From: an uncultured Brevundimonas sp.
GTDB taxonomy: Bacteria; Pseudomonadota; Alphaproteobacteria; Caulobacterales; Caulobacteraceae
Direction of reading: 5' to 3'
Assembly (NCBI RefSeq): GCF_947305955.1
Contig: NZ_CAMZFB010000001.1
Span: forward strand, 1-64,000
Length of the DNA stretch: 64,000 nt
Below are positions 28,141-36,332 of this stretch, one piece after another (the first letter of the stretch is position 1; every line of letters begins with the position of its first letter). The notes under the pieces are model-generated. The model saw nothing but the letters and a program-made list of their open reading frames with translations, was not told the origin of the DNA and searched no databases. The translations under genes and the position numbers were made by a program.

Positions 28141-28767
28141 TCAGCCTCTGGCCATCGCATTGCGGATCAGGGACACCGTGCGGTCCGGTCCCAGATCCGA
28201 GGCCAGCGGGCTGCGGAACTTGCCGTCCGGTCCCATCAGATAGACGGTCAGGCTGTGGTTCATCGTATAGCCTTCGCCCTCTCCGACCTTTTCATAGAAG
28301 ACGCGATAGGCCTTGGCCGCATCGGCGACCTGTTGGTCCGAGCCGGTCAGGCCGATCACACCCTTGGGGAAGCCGTCCGAGGACAGATAGTCCTTGAGCG
28401 CCTGCGGGGTATCGCGGGCCGGATCGATGCTGATGAAGACCATCTGCAGCTTGTCTGCGTCGTCGCCCATCTGTTCCTGCACCGCGTTCAGGACGCCCAG
28501 AGTGGTCGGGCAATAGTCGGGGCAGTAGGTAAAGCCAAAGAAGACCAGCGACCATTTGCCGTTCAGGATGGACTGATCAACGGTCTGGCCATCCTGATTG
28601 ACCAAGGTGAAGTCACCACCGACCAGCGGCTGGCCAGTCGCGACCTCATGGGCGCGCGGGGCGTCCGATCCATTGCGCTCGTTCCACACCAGAACGGTCG
28701 TGAAGAACAGGCCGATCGCCAAGGCTGTGATCACGGCGGCAAAGATGACAATCGAACGACGGGGCAT
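28141..28767 (-). CDS. SCO1/SenC family copper chaperone-like protein
   Basis: 208-residue membrane-anchored thioredoxin-fold protein. A TM helix (IVIFAAVITALAIGLFFTTV) is followed by the copper site FTYCPDYCPTT (CxxxC) and the distal His in YTMNHSLTVYLMGP. SCO1 proteins deliver copper to the CuA site of cytochrome c oxidase or act in thiol redox. I take the ATG at 28767. It is divergent from regB over 77 nt. In Rhodobacter the homologue senC/prrC also neighbours the redox regulators RegB/RegA. Confidence 0.92.
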   Translation of the reverse strand: MPRRSIVIFAAVITALAIGLFFTTVLVWNERNGSDAPRAHEVATGQPLVGGDFTLVNQDGQTVDQSILNGKWSLVFFGFTYCPDYCPTTLGVLNAVQEQMGDDADKLQMVFISIDPARDTPQALKDYLSSDGFPKGVIGLTGSDQQVADAAKAYRVFYEKVGEGEGYTMNHSLTVYLMGPDGKFRSPLASDLGPDRTVSLIRNAMARG

Positions 28768-28844
28768 GACCAAACCTAGATGCAGGATATCTGTGCGCCA
28801 TTCAGACCCATGGGCGGGCGCAGATATAGGGGTATAAGAGCAAG

Positions 28845-30317
28845 GTGAACCATACAGAAGCCCCCTCCCTGTCGCAGGCCGTGGCCGATGCCGCCCGCAG
28901 CGGCACGCGCGATCTTCTGGATCTGTCGCGCCAGTCCAGCCGTGGGCGGGGCCTCAGCATCCGCACCCTGATCGTTCTGCGCTGGCTGACGATTGCCGGA
29001 CAGCTGGCGGCGGTTCTGCTGGCCTATTGGGCGCTGAGCTTCCCCCTGCCCCTGATTTCGTGTCTGGCGGTGATCGGGGCCAGTGTGGCGGTCAACCTTG
29101 CAACCATGGCCCGCACGCGCAAGCAGCAGGTCAATCTGCGTCAGGAAAGCCGCACAACCTTCCAGCTGGGTTTTGACGTCCTGCAGCTGTCGGCTCTGCT
29201 GTTTTTGACGGGCGGCCTGACCAATCCCTTCTGCCTGCTGTTAGTAGCGCCCGTGACCGTGGCCGCGGCAAGCCTGCCGTCCCGTCAGGCGCTGGGTCTG
29301 GCGACGCTGGCGCTCATCTGTGTGGCGGGGATGTTCTGGTGGTCCCTGCCCCTGCCGTGGCGCACGGACGAGGCGCTGGAACTGCCGGGCCTTTACCGGA
29401 TGGAGCTGGGTATCGCCCTGATCACCGGCGTGCTGTTCACATCCGGCTATGCATGGAAGGTCGCCAGCGATGCCGAACGGCTGGAACTGGCACTGGCCAC
29501 GACGCAGGATGTCTTGCAACGTGAGCAGAGGCTGGCGGCGATTGGCGGTCTGGCCGCCGCTGCCGCACACGAACTGGGCACGCCCTTGGCGACCATTCAG
29601 ATCGTGGCGCGCGAAATGCTGCGTCATGCCGACAGCGACGGGGCCTTGGCCGAAGAGGCCAATCTGATCCTGCAACAGGCCGCGCGGTGCCGCGAAATCC
29701 TGAACCAGCTTTCGGACGCGCACCACAATGACGATGGCCCCTTTGCCGAGGCCGAACTCAAGGCCGTGCTGCAGGAGGTCGCCGCCCCGCATCAGGGCTT
29801 TGATCTGGATTTTGACCTCAAGGTGGTCGCGCCCGAGGGTCAGCCCCTGCCACGCATCTATCGCCAGCCGGAGGTCATCCATGGCCTGTCGGCACTGGTC
29901 GAGAACGCCGCCGATTTCGCCAACCAGACCGTCAGCATGGTCGCCACGGTCGATGCGGGCTGGATCACCGTCGACATCAGCGATGACGGCCCGGGCTTTG
30001 CGCCCGATGTCGTGCCGCGCCTTGGCGATCCCTATGTGACGACGCGCCCGCAGAACAAGGCCCGCCGCGCGCTGGCCAAGCAGCTGGCCACGGCTGGACA
30101 GGACCACTCCACCCCCATCGCCCCCAGTCAGGGCGGCATGGGGCTGGGTTTCTTTATCGCCCGCACCCTGCTGGAGCGCAGCGGGGCGCGTGTCTCTATC
30201 GGTTCCGGCCTTGCCCGCCCCGAGGGTCACGGGCATGGCGCACGCGTATCTGTCCGCTGGCCTCGCCAAAGACTTGAAGCCCACCAACCCGATCAGGATG
30301 ACATCTCCGCGGGCTAG
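28845..30317 (+). CDS. regB: Redox-sensing histidine kinase RegB/PrrB/ActS
   Basis: 490-residue membrane kinase. About six TM helices (roughly 40-215) include the ubiquinone-linked motif GGLTNPFCLLLVAPVTVAA. The H-box is AAAAAHELGTPLATIQIV, the redox-active cysteine lies in AARCREILNQL, and the ATPase boxes are DISDDGPGFAP and GGMGLGFFIARTLLER. It senses aerobic respiratory or redox state and phosphorylates RegA. The start is a GTG at 28845 with AAGAGCAAG upstream. regA follows 87 nt downstream on the same strand. Confidence 0.94.
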   Translation: MNHTEAPSLSQAVADAARSGTRDLLDLSRQSSRGRGLSIRTLIVLRWLTIAGQLAAVLLAYWALSFPLPLISCLAVIGASVAVNLATMARTRKQQVNLRQESRTTFQLGFDVLQLSALLFLTGGLTNPFCLLLVAPVTVAAASLPSRQALGLATLALICVAGMFWWSLPLPWRTDEALELPGLYRMELGIALITGVLFTSGYAWKVASDAERLELALATTQDVLQREQRLAAIGGLAAAAAHELGTPLATIQIVAREMLRHADSDGALAEEANLILQQAARCREILNQLSDAHHNDDGPFAEAELKAVLQEVAAPHQGFDLDFDLKVVAPEGQPLPRIYRQPEVIHGLSALVENAADFANQTVSMVATVDAGWITVDISDDGPGFAPDVVPRLGDPYVTTRPQNKARRALAKQLATAGQDHSTPIAPSQGGMGLGFFIARTLLERSGARVSIGSGLARPEGHGHGARVSVRWPRQRLEAHQPDQDDISAG

Positions 30318-30404
30318 GGCCGCGTGGAACCATATGTCGCACCTGCTCCCTTGGTTCTTGACCTGAGGGGTGCGAGGCCCGACCTGAAGGCGCAGGAGAA
30401 GTTG

Positions 30405-30959
30405 ATGTCCGAACTCGAAAACCTGATTGCCGACCTTGCCGACAAGTCCGTGCTTTTGCTGGACGATGATCAGGCCCTTCGCACCCGTCTGGGCCGCGCA
30501 CTGGAATCGCGGGGCTTTGTGGTCACGCTTGCGGCATCCGTCGCCGAGGCTCAGGGCATTATCCGCGAAGCGCCGCCGGCCTTTGCTGTGCTGGACATGC
30601 GCCTTGAGGACGGCAATGGGCTGAAGGTAGTCGAGGCTCTGCGCGATGCGCGCGAGGATGCCCGCATTGTCATGCTGACCGGCTATGGGGCCATCGCCAC
30701 GGCGGTCGCCGCTGTGAAGGCCGGTGCCGTAGACTATCTGCAAAAGCCGGCCGATGCCGATGATGTGGTCAAGGCCCTGCTGTCCGCTGGCGAAGCGCCC
30801 GAGCCCCCCGAGAACCCCATGAGCGCCGACCGCGTCCGCTGGGAACATATCCAGCGCGTGTTCGAACTGTGCGACCAGAACGTTTCCGAGACGGCACGCC
30901 GCCTTGGCATGCACCGCCGCACCCTCCAGCGCATCCTCGCCAAGCGCGCGCCGCGCTAA
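30405..30959 (+). CDS. regA: Redox response regulator RegA/PrrA/ActR
   Basis: 184-residue two-domain regulator. The receiver has LLLDDDQALR, phosphoacceptor VLDMRLEDGNGL and Lys in DYLQKPADADD. A proline-containing linker (PEPPENP) is followed by a Fis-type helix-turn-helix, CDQNVSETARRLGMHRRTLQ, ending RILAKRAPR as in RegA. I use the ATG at 30405, with AGGAGAAG upstream, not the 30324 start. The gene is followed immediately by a tandem hairpin repeat array. Confidence 0.95.
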   Translation: MSELENLIADLADKSVLLLDDDQALRTRLGRALESRGFVVTLAASVAEAQGIIREAPPAFAVLDMRLEDGNGLKVVEALRDAREDARIVMLTGYGAIATAVAAVKAGAVDYLQKPADADDVVKALLSAGEAPEPPENPMSADRVRWEHIQRVFELCDQNVSETARRLGMHRRTLQRILAKRAPR

Positions 30960-30971
30960 CTGCTTTATAGT

Positions 30972-31147
30972 GCCCTACGCCAGCGCCGCGGGCGCTGACT
31001 ACTTGAGGGCGCTCTTGCCCTAACGCCAGCACCACGGGTGCTGGCTACTTGAGGGCGTTTCTGCTCTATCGCCTGCGCCGCGGGCGCTGGCTACTTGAGG
31101 GCGTTTTTGCCCTACTCCAGCGTCGCGGTCGCTGGCTGCTTTAAGGT
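30972..31147 (+). repeat. Tandem nested-hairpin repeats, array A (4 units)
   Basis: Units start at 30972, 31017, 31063 and 31109 (period 45-46). Each has an outer stem GCCCT / AGGGC (GCTCT in unit 3) enclosing an inner stem such as CAGCGCC-GCG-GGCGCTG or CCAGCACC-ACG-GGTGCTGG, followed by CTACTTG before the right outer arm. Short T-rich spacers (GTTTTT, GTTTCT) separate the units. Unit 4 is degenerate. The array fills the convergent gap between regA and mmcB and probably also works as a terminator. Confidence 0.85.
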
Positions 31148-31605
31148 TAGGATCCAACCTCGCTGCGGGCCAATCGGAAGGCGCTGAGCCGTCCGAATGC
31201 GATCAGCATGGCCTTGCGACGTGCCGCCGCCAATGGCTCTGGCGGGGCGTCGCGCACCACCGCCCCCCCGAAACCGTCGGCTATGATCAGGCCCGGTTCA
31301 TCCGGCAGGACGCCTTCGGGAAAGTCCGGCGAGACGGCAAAATAGAAGGCATCGCAATAGGGCGCATATTCATGCCATTTACGATCGACGCGAAAATCGT
31401 CAATGCCGGATTTGACCTCGACAATGATGATGTCGCCCTTCTTGCCCAAGGCCAGAACATCGGCGCGGCGACCGTTTGGCAGGCACACCTCCATCAAGGG
31501 TGCATAGCCCATATCCGCCAACAGGCGGGCGGCTCCGCGCGTCACCGCATGGGTGGTTTCGGTGCGCGAAAAGCGTAGCTCGATATCGGCAGGGGCTAGG
31601 GCCAT
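31147..31605 (-). CDS. mmcB: MmcB family DNA repair protein
   Basis: 152-residue PD-(D/E)XK-nuclease-like protein. The core RRADVLALGKKGDIIIVEVKSG supplies the acidic and Lys residues of the fold, and the region KWHEYAPYCDAFYFAV is also typical. MmcB was described in Caulobacter as a DNA-damage-induced factor needed for mitomycin C survival. No clear LexA box is visible just upstream, where the next gene of the same strand ends 18 nt away. It is the last gene of a probable thpR-GNAT-mmcB operon and its stop lies beside repeat array A. Confidence 0.85.
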   Translation of the reverse strand: MALAPADIELRFSRTETTHAVTRGAARLLADMGYAPLMEVCLPNGRRADVLALGKKGDIIIVEVKSGIDDFRVDRKWHEYAPYCDAFYFAVSPDFPEGVLPDEPGLIIADGFGGAVVRDAPPEPLAAARRKAMLIAFGRLSAFRLARSEVGS

Positions 31606-31623
31606 GCCAATATTATGTTCTTC

Positions 31624-32208
31624 TTACGTTCCGTCCACAAGGCGTTGGCGGTTGATCTGCCATTCGTCTTTTGTCTGACCCCAGATATTGCAGGTTGCCG
31701 TATCGAACGGGACAGGCAGCGGACGCGGGCCACGGTTTTTGGACCCCAGCTTTTCGGCCACCTTTTCCGAGGGTTTGTTCCGCGGATCGATGCAGTGGAT
31801 CACGTCATGCCAGCCCAGCACATCGAAGGCATAGTCCATGGTCGCAATGGCCGCTTCCATCGCATAGCCCTTGCCGTGGGCATCGGGGTGCAGGCTCCAG
31901 CCCACTTCCCTGCCAGGCCAGTCATAGGGGTGAAGCGGGCCGATCCGGCCCAGCCATAGCCCCGTCTGTTTGTCGATGACCGAGAACATGCCCTCGCCGT
32001 GCAGGGCCCACATGCCGACCACCATGGCCATGGTGCGCCAGACCTGATGCTTGGACTGGGTGCCGCCTATGAACTGGCTGGCCTCTTCGTCCGCCAGCAG
32101 CTCGCACCAGCGCGGGAAGTCCTCCAGCGTCGGTGGACGCAGGATCAGCCGCTCGGTCTCCAGCGTGGGGCCGACACGGGTTTCAGTGGTTCCGGTCCAA
32201 GGCGTCAC
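31624..32208 (-). CDS. GNAT family N-acetyltransferase (RimJ/RimL type)
   Basis: 194-residue acetyltransferase of the RimJ/RimL-like group. It has LETERLILRPPTLEDFPRW near the N-terminus, an acetyl-CoA site at VGWSLHPDAHGKGYAMEAA, and NKPSEKVAEKLGSK near the C-terminus. The substrate is unknown. I use the GTG at 32208, which overlaps the thpR stop by 4 nt (GTGA) and indicates translational coupling; the ORF track start at 32328 would run through the thpR 3' end. Confidence 0.88.
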   Translation of the reverse strand: MTPWTGTTETRVGPTLETERLILRPPTLEDFPRWCELLADEEASQFIGGTQSKHQVWRTMAMVVGMWALHGEGMFSVIDKQTGLWLGRIGPLHPYDWPGREVGWSLHPDAHGKGYAMEAAIATMDYAFDVLGWHDVIHCIDPRNKPSEKVAEKLGSKNRGPRPLPVPFDTATCNIWGQTKDEWQINRQRLVDGT

Positions 32209-32744
32209 AGATGATACTCCCTCTCCAGCGTATAGACGCTGCCCTCCCGCGTCAGGACGCTGGAATAGAGGCCGAACGTCGTAAAGCGGATCGGGGGGGA
32301 CTGGAGCAGGTTGTGCCCTGTAATCCAAGCGCCAACGCGGTCCGGGTTCGTTTCGGGCTTCAGATAGGCCAGGGTGACGTGGGGGCGATATTCGCGCCGT
32401 TCGGGCGGCAGGCCCGCACGGTCGCCCGCCGATTTGCAGCGGGCGGCCAGTTGGCTCAGCGCCTCATTGGGTTTTACCCCTGCCCAGATGGTGTGGCTCT
32501 GGTGATTGTCGCCAAAAGCCCCGACACCGTTCAGCTCCAGATCAAAGGCTCCGCGCCCTTCGGCCCGCACCAGTTCGGAGGCCAGATCATCGGCCTGTCG
32601 CTCGGTCGCGTCACCATAGAAGGCCAGCGTAATGTGCAGCTGGTCCAGCGGTCGCCACTTGGCCCCCGGCAAACCGGTCTGGCGGCGTTGCAGGGTTTCA
32701 GCGATGTGTTCGGGCACGTGCAGGGCGGTGAAGAGTCTGAGCAT
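32205..32744 (-). CDS. thpR: RNA 2',3'-cyclic phosphodiesterase (2H superfamily)
   Basis: 179-residue 2H phosphoesterase, formerly called 2'-5' RNA ligase. Its two catalytic His motifs are HITLAFYG and HVTLAYLK, about 90 residues apart. It hydrolyses 2',3'-cyclic phosphate RNA ends. I use the ATG at 32744 (MLRLFTALHVPEHI), the usual N-terminus of the family, rather than 32798. It is the first gene of the thpR-GNAT-mmcB set and is divergent from the BI-1 gene over 124 nt. Confidence 0.9.
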   Translation of the reverse strand: MLRLFTALHVPEHIAETLQRRQTGLPGAKWRPLDQLHITLAFYGDATERQADDLASELVRAEGRGAFDLELNGVGAFGDNHQSHTIWAGVKPNEALSQLAARCKSAGDRAGLPPERREYRPHVTLAYLKPETNPDRVGAWITGHNLLQSPPIRFTTFGLYSSVLTREGSVYTLEREYHL

Positions 32745-32868
32745 GCGACCGTTGGTAGCGGCTGGAACGGACGACTTAAAGGCGGGTTTTCCTTGCATAG
32801 GAGACTGCGCGACCCGATATTTCCATCAAGGTCGGCATACTCCGACCATTTGGGAGACGAATTTCGCG

Positions 32869-33618
32869 ATGAGCGACTTCAACAACGGCTATGCGCGCCC
32901 GCTTCCGCAGTCGGCGGACATGTCCGTCGACGCCGGTCTGCGCGCCTTCATGCTGGGCGTTTACAACAAGCTGGCCCTCGGCCTCGCTGTTGCAGGCGTG
33001 CTGGCCTACATCACCGGCAACGTTCCGGCTGTTCAACAGCTGCTGTTCGCACGCATGCCGGATGGCCGCATCGGCCTGACCCTGCTGGGTATGATCGTTC
33101 AGTTCTCGCCGCTGGTCATGCTGTTCGGTTCGATGTTCTTCATGAAGAACCCGACCGCCCGTGGCGTGAACCTGCTGTACTGGGCCGTGGTGGCCACCAT
33201 CGGTGCGGGTCTGGGCGTTCTGTTCCTGACCTATACGGGCGGTTCTCTGGCTTCGACCTTCTTCGTGACGGCGGCAGCCTTCGCCGGTCTGAGCCTCGTC
33301 GGCTACACGACCAAGAAGGACCTGTCGGGCATGGGCACCTTCCTGATCATGGGTGTGATCGGTCTGGTCATCGCTACGCTCGTGAACGCCTTCATCGTGA
33401 AGTCGGGCATGTTTGGTCTGGTCATCTCGGGCCTTGGCGTCCTGATCTTCGCGGGCCTCATCGCCTATGACACCCAGCGTCTGAAGATGACCTACTACGC
33501 TCTGGGCGGCGACCAGCAGGCTCTGGGCGTGGCCACCGGCTTCGGTGCGCTCAGCCTGTTCATCAACTTCATCAACCTGTTCCAGTTCCTGCTCGCCTTC
33601 CTCGGCCAGCGTGAATAG
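32869..33618 (+). CDS. Bax inhibitor-1/YccA family membrane protein
   Basis: 249-residue protein with seven hydrophobic helices and the BI-1 landmarks LRAFMLGVYNKLALGLAVAG at the start and IFAGLIAYDTQRLK plus LFINFINLFQFLLAFLG at the end. Bacterial BI-1 proteins are pH-sensitive calcium-leak channels in one structural example and modulate membrane protein turnover (YccA) in another. I use the ATG at 32869 with GGGAGACGA upstream. Repeat array B and a terminator follow its stop. Confidence 0.9.
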   Translation: MSDFNNGYARPLPQSADMSVDAGLRAFMLGVYNKLALGLAVAGVLAYITGNVPAVQQLLFARMPDGRIGLTLLGMIVQFSPLVMLFGSMFFMKNPTARGVNLLYWAVVATIGAGLGVLFLTYTGGSLASTFFVTAAAFAGLSLVGYTTKKDLSGMGTFLIMGVIGLVIATLVNAFIVKSGMFGLVISGLGVLIFAGLIAYDTQRLKMTYYALGGDQQALGVATGFGALSLFINFINLFQFLLAFLGQRE

Positions 33619-33630
33619 GGCTTTTTAAGT

Positions 33631-33715
33631 GCGCTATGGCAGCGACGCGGTCGCTGCCGACTTGAGCGCGTTAAGTGCGCTATGGCAGCGACACGGTCGC
33701 TGCCGACTTGAGCGC
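33631..33715 (+). repeat. Tandem nested-hairpin repeats, array B (2 units)
   Basis: Units lie at 33631-33669 and 33677-33715 (period 46). The outer stem is GCGCT / AGCGC and the inner stem CAGCGAC-(GCG or ACG)-GTCGCTG, with GACTTG before the right outer arm. It has the same architecture as array A with different, compensated stem sequences. It lies 12 nt after the BI-1 stop and before that gene's terminator. Confidence 0.85.
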
Positions 33716-33726
33716 GATGAAGTTCA

Positions 33727-33755
33727 AGCCCCTGCCATACGGCGGGGGCTTTTTT
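33727..33755 (+). terminator. Terminator of the BI-1 gene
   Basis: AGCCCCTGCC-ATAC-GGCGGGGGCT is followed by TTTTT. The 3' end touches the stop of the convergent DUF2794 gene. Confidence 0.9.
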
Positions 33756-34090
33756 CATTCCACCACCGTAAAGCGGCGGCTGTCGAAGACCTTGAGCACC
33801 TGAGCCAGTTCGCGGCCGCGTTTCAGGATGATGCCGCCCTCGCCGATCACGGCGTACTGACCCTGTTTCAGGCGCAGCGCGGGGCGTTTTTCGATGCGGT
33901 AGGCAGGGGCGTCGCCATGACGGCGAAAGACCGCGAACTCGGCCACGTCCTTGAGCCCCGCCATTGAATAGTCGCGCCACTCGCCCTGCGCGACCATCCG
34001 TCCATAAACGCGAAGCAGTTGGTCCAACTCGCGACGGTCCCAGAATACGGGTCCGGCCAGCGGGGTTTCAGGCGTCGGATCAAAGTTCAT
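33755..34090 (-). CDS. DUF2794 domain protein
   Basis: 111-residue soluble protein matching the alphaproteobacterial DUF2794 family: FWDRRELDQLLRVYGRMVAQGEWRDYSM, FAVFRRHGDAPAYRIEKRPAL, and a terminal KVFDSRRFTVVE. Function is unknown. It is often found near lipid or cell-envelope genes, and here it is divergent from fabI over 122 nt. Length is normal for the family. Confidence 0.85.
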   Translation of the reverse strand: MNFDPTPETPLAGPVFWDRRELDQLLRVYGRMVAQGEWRDYSMAGLKDVAEFAVFRRHGDAPAYRIEKRPALRLKQGQYAVIGEGGIILKRGRELAQVLKVFDSRRFTVVE

Positions 34091-34212
34091 AACCTCAATC
34101 TAGTCCCCCCGCGCCCGAAAGCCAGCCTCGCCAATCTTGACCCTGCGTCTTGTCAGTGGCGGCGGGGGCGTCCAAAAGACGGGCAACAGATTTGATTTCC
34201 AGGAGACACACC

Positions 34213-35028
34213 ATGGCTGACGGCTGGGATATGCCTAAGGGCGAGCTGATGAAGGGCAAGAAGGGCCTGATCATGGGCGTTGCCAACTCCAACTCGATCG
34301 CTTGGGGCATTGCCTCGCAGCTGGCGGCTCAGGGTGCGGAACTGGCCTTTACCTACCTCGGCGAAAGCCTCGAGCGCCGCGTGCGCCCGCTGGCCGAAAG
34401 CGTCGGCGCCAAGGCCATCATCCCGTGCGACGTCTCTGACGACGCCTCGATGGATGCCGCCTTTGCCCAGCTTAAGGAAACCTTCGGCGAGATCGACTTC
34501 GTGGTCCACTCGGTCGCCTTCGCCAACAAGAACGAGCTGCAAGGCTCGTTCGTCGACAACACCACCCGCGACAGCTTCCTGCTGGCCATGAACATCTCGG
34601 TGTACAGCTTCGTGGACGTGGCCCGTCGCTCGGCCGAGTTGATGCCGAACGGTGGCTCGATGATCACCCTGACCTATCTGGGTTCGGAACGCGTGATCCC
34701 GAACTACAACACCATGGGCGTGGCCAAGGCCGGTCTTGAGGCCGCCACCCGCTACATCGCCCGTGACCTCGGCCCGAAGAACATCCGCGTCAACGCCATC
34801 TCGGCCGGTGCCATGCGTACCCTGTCGCTGGCCGGTATCTCGGGCGGCCGTGGCCTGCACTCCAAGTCGGCGCAGTTCTCGCTGATCAAGGAAGAGACCT
34901 CGATGGAAGGCGTCGCTGGCGCCGCCCTGTGGCTGACCTCGGATCTGGGCCGCTCCACCACCGGTGAAGTGGTTCACGTCGACGCCGGTTTCCACGCCGT
35001 CGGCCTGCCGGACGATCTCGAAGTCTAA
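34213..35028 (+). CDS. fabI: Enoyl-[acyl-carrier-protein] reductase FabI
   Basis: 271-residue NADH-dependent enoyl-ACP reductase of type II fatty-acid synthesis. It has the cofactor segment LIMGVANSNSIAWGIASQLA, the active-site Tyr and Lys in YNTMGVAKAGLEAATRY (Y-x6-K), and NAISAGAMRTLSLAGI lining the triclosan/substrate pocket. The ATG at 34213 follows AGGAGA; the ORF track start at 34150 is too far upstream. A good terminator closes the gene. Confidence 0.96.
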   Translation: MADGWDMPKGELMKGKKGLIMGVANSNSIAWGIASQLAAQGAELAFTYLGESLERRVRPLAESVGAKAIIPCDVSDDASMDAAFAQLKETFGEIDFVVHSVAFANKNELQGSFVDNTTRDSFLLAMNISVYSFVDVARRSAELMPNGGSMITLTYLGSERVIPNYNTMGVAKAGLEAATRYIARDLGPKNIRVNAISAGAMRTLSLAGISGGRGLHSKSAQFSLIKEETSMEGVAGAALWLTSDLGRSTTGEVVHVDAGFHAVGLPDDLEV

Positions 35029-35046
35029 TCAGCAGTTTCCAGATGA

Positions 35047-35076
35047 GGCGGTGCTTTCCAAGGCACCGCCTTTTTT
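35047..35076 (+). terminator. Terminator of fabI
   Basis: GGCGGTGC-TTTCCAAG-GCACCGCC is followed by six Ts. It ends only 4 nt before the ATG assigned to the BenE transporter. Confidence 0.9.
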
Positions 35077-35080
35077 GTGC

Positions 35081-36244
35081 ATGAACGCCAGCGACGCAAA
35101 ATCCCTACCCCCTGCCAGCTTTGCTGCCGCCACGGTGGCGACGGTGATCGGCTTTGGCGGGACCGTGGCACTGGTCGTGCAGGCCGGACAGGCGCTGGGG
35201 GCCAATACAGCCCAGATCATCTCCATGCTGGCTGCGCTGGCGCTGGGGATCGGACTGACAGGCGCGGTACTCAGCTGGCGTCTCAAGATGCCGGTGGTCA
35301 TGGCGTGGTCGACGCCGGGTGCTGCGCTTTTGGCGACCAGTGCCGGATATGACTGGCCCACCGCCGTCGGGGCCTTTTTGCTGGCCGCCCTGATGATGGT
35401 GGTCACAGGGATGATCCCCGCCTTGGGTCGGCTGGCGGCGCGTATTCCCTCCGGCGTGGCCTCGGGGATGCTGGCCGGTGTCTTGCTACCCTTCTGTTTG
35501 AAGCTGTTTCAGGCGGTGTCGGTCGATGCGGCCTTTGTTATCGGCCTGATCGTTCTGTTTCTGGTGGCGAAGCGGTTCGCAGCCACATGGGCGGTGCCTG
35601 TGGTGTTGGTGGCGGCATTTGTGGTGCTGGGCCTGCGCGGGCAGCTGGCGCTGTCGTTCGATACCGGCTGGATGACGCGTCTTGCGCCAACCGTGCCCCA
35701 GTTCGACTGGAAGGCCGCCATTGGGCTGGCTCTACCGCTCTATCTGGTGACGCTGGCGTCCCAAAACCTGCCGGGCCTCGTCGTGCTGCGGGCCGCAGGC
35801 TATGAGCCACCTGCCAACCGTCTGATCTTCTGGGGCGGGCTGGCCAGTACTCTGGCCGCGCCCTTCGGGGCCCATGGTGTAAACCTTGCCGCGATCACGG
35901 CGGCGCTTTGCACCAATCCCGAAGCCCATCCCGATACCGCGCAGCGGTGGAAGGTGGGTGTAATCTATGGTGGGCTTTATCTGGTGGTGGCCCTGTTCAT
36001 TCCGCCGCTGGTGCAGTTGTTTGTGGCCATGCCCGCCCATGTGCTGGCCAGCGTCACCGGCATCGCCCTGCTCGCCCCGCTGGCGGGCGCTCTGGGCGGT
36101 GTGTTCAAGGACGAGGCGTACCGCGAGCCTGCCCTGCTGACCTTTGCCTGTACGGCGTCCGGACTGGCGCTTTGGGGTATTGGATCAGCCTTCTGGGGGC
36201 TGATGGTCGGCTTTGCGGCTCTGGCTATCCTCAAGCGTCCATAG
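35081..36244 (+). CDS. BenE family benzoate/H+ symporter-like transporter
   Basis: 387-residue membrane protein with about 11-12 hydrophobic helices. BenE landmarks are VIGFGGTVALVVQAGQALGA, PVVMAWSTPGAALLA and FGAHGVNLAAITAALCT. The family imports benzoate or related aromatic acids. A Rieske oxygenase lies 12 kb away, but no benzoate pathway is present, so the substrate is open. The start is uncertain: the ATG at 35081 comes 4 nt after the fabI terminator T-run and has no ribosome-binding site, so the message may be leaderless or the true start may lie elsewhere. Confidence 0.88.
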   Translation: MNASDAKSLPPASFAAATVATVIGFGGTVALVVQAGQALGANTAQIISMLAALALGIGLTGAVLSWRLKMPVVMAWSTPGAALLATSAGYDWPTAVGAFLLAALMMVVTGMIPALGRLAARIPSGVASGMLAGVLLPFCLKLFQAVSVDAAFVIGLIVLFLVAKRFAATWAVPVVLVAAFVVLGLRGQLALSFDTGWMTRLAPTVPQFDWKAAIGLALPLYLVTLASQNLPGLVVLRAAGYEPPANRLIFWGGLASTLAAPFGAHGVNLAAITAALCTNPEAHPDTAQRWKVGVIYGGLYLVVALFIPPLVQLFVAMPAHVLASVTGIALLAPLAGALGGVFKDEAYREPALLTFACTASGLALWGIGSAFWGLMVGFAALAILKRP

Positions 36245-36332
36245 CCACGCTTTACATTCCGGCCCTTTACAGTCCGCAGCGACGTGGCACCTTGAGTGAC
36301 GACCGATAACGGCGCAATCCAAGGAGGGATCC

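Noticed and set aside
30972-31147. CRISPR array
   Set aside because: Periods of 44-48 nt look superficially similar, but the spacers are short and constant, the repeats are hairpins with drifting stems, and no cas gene is present.
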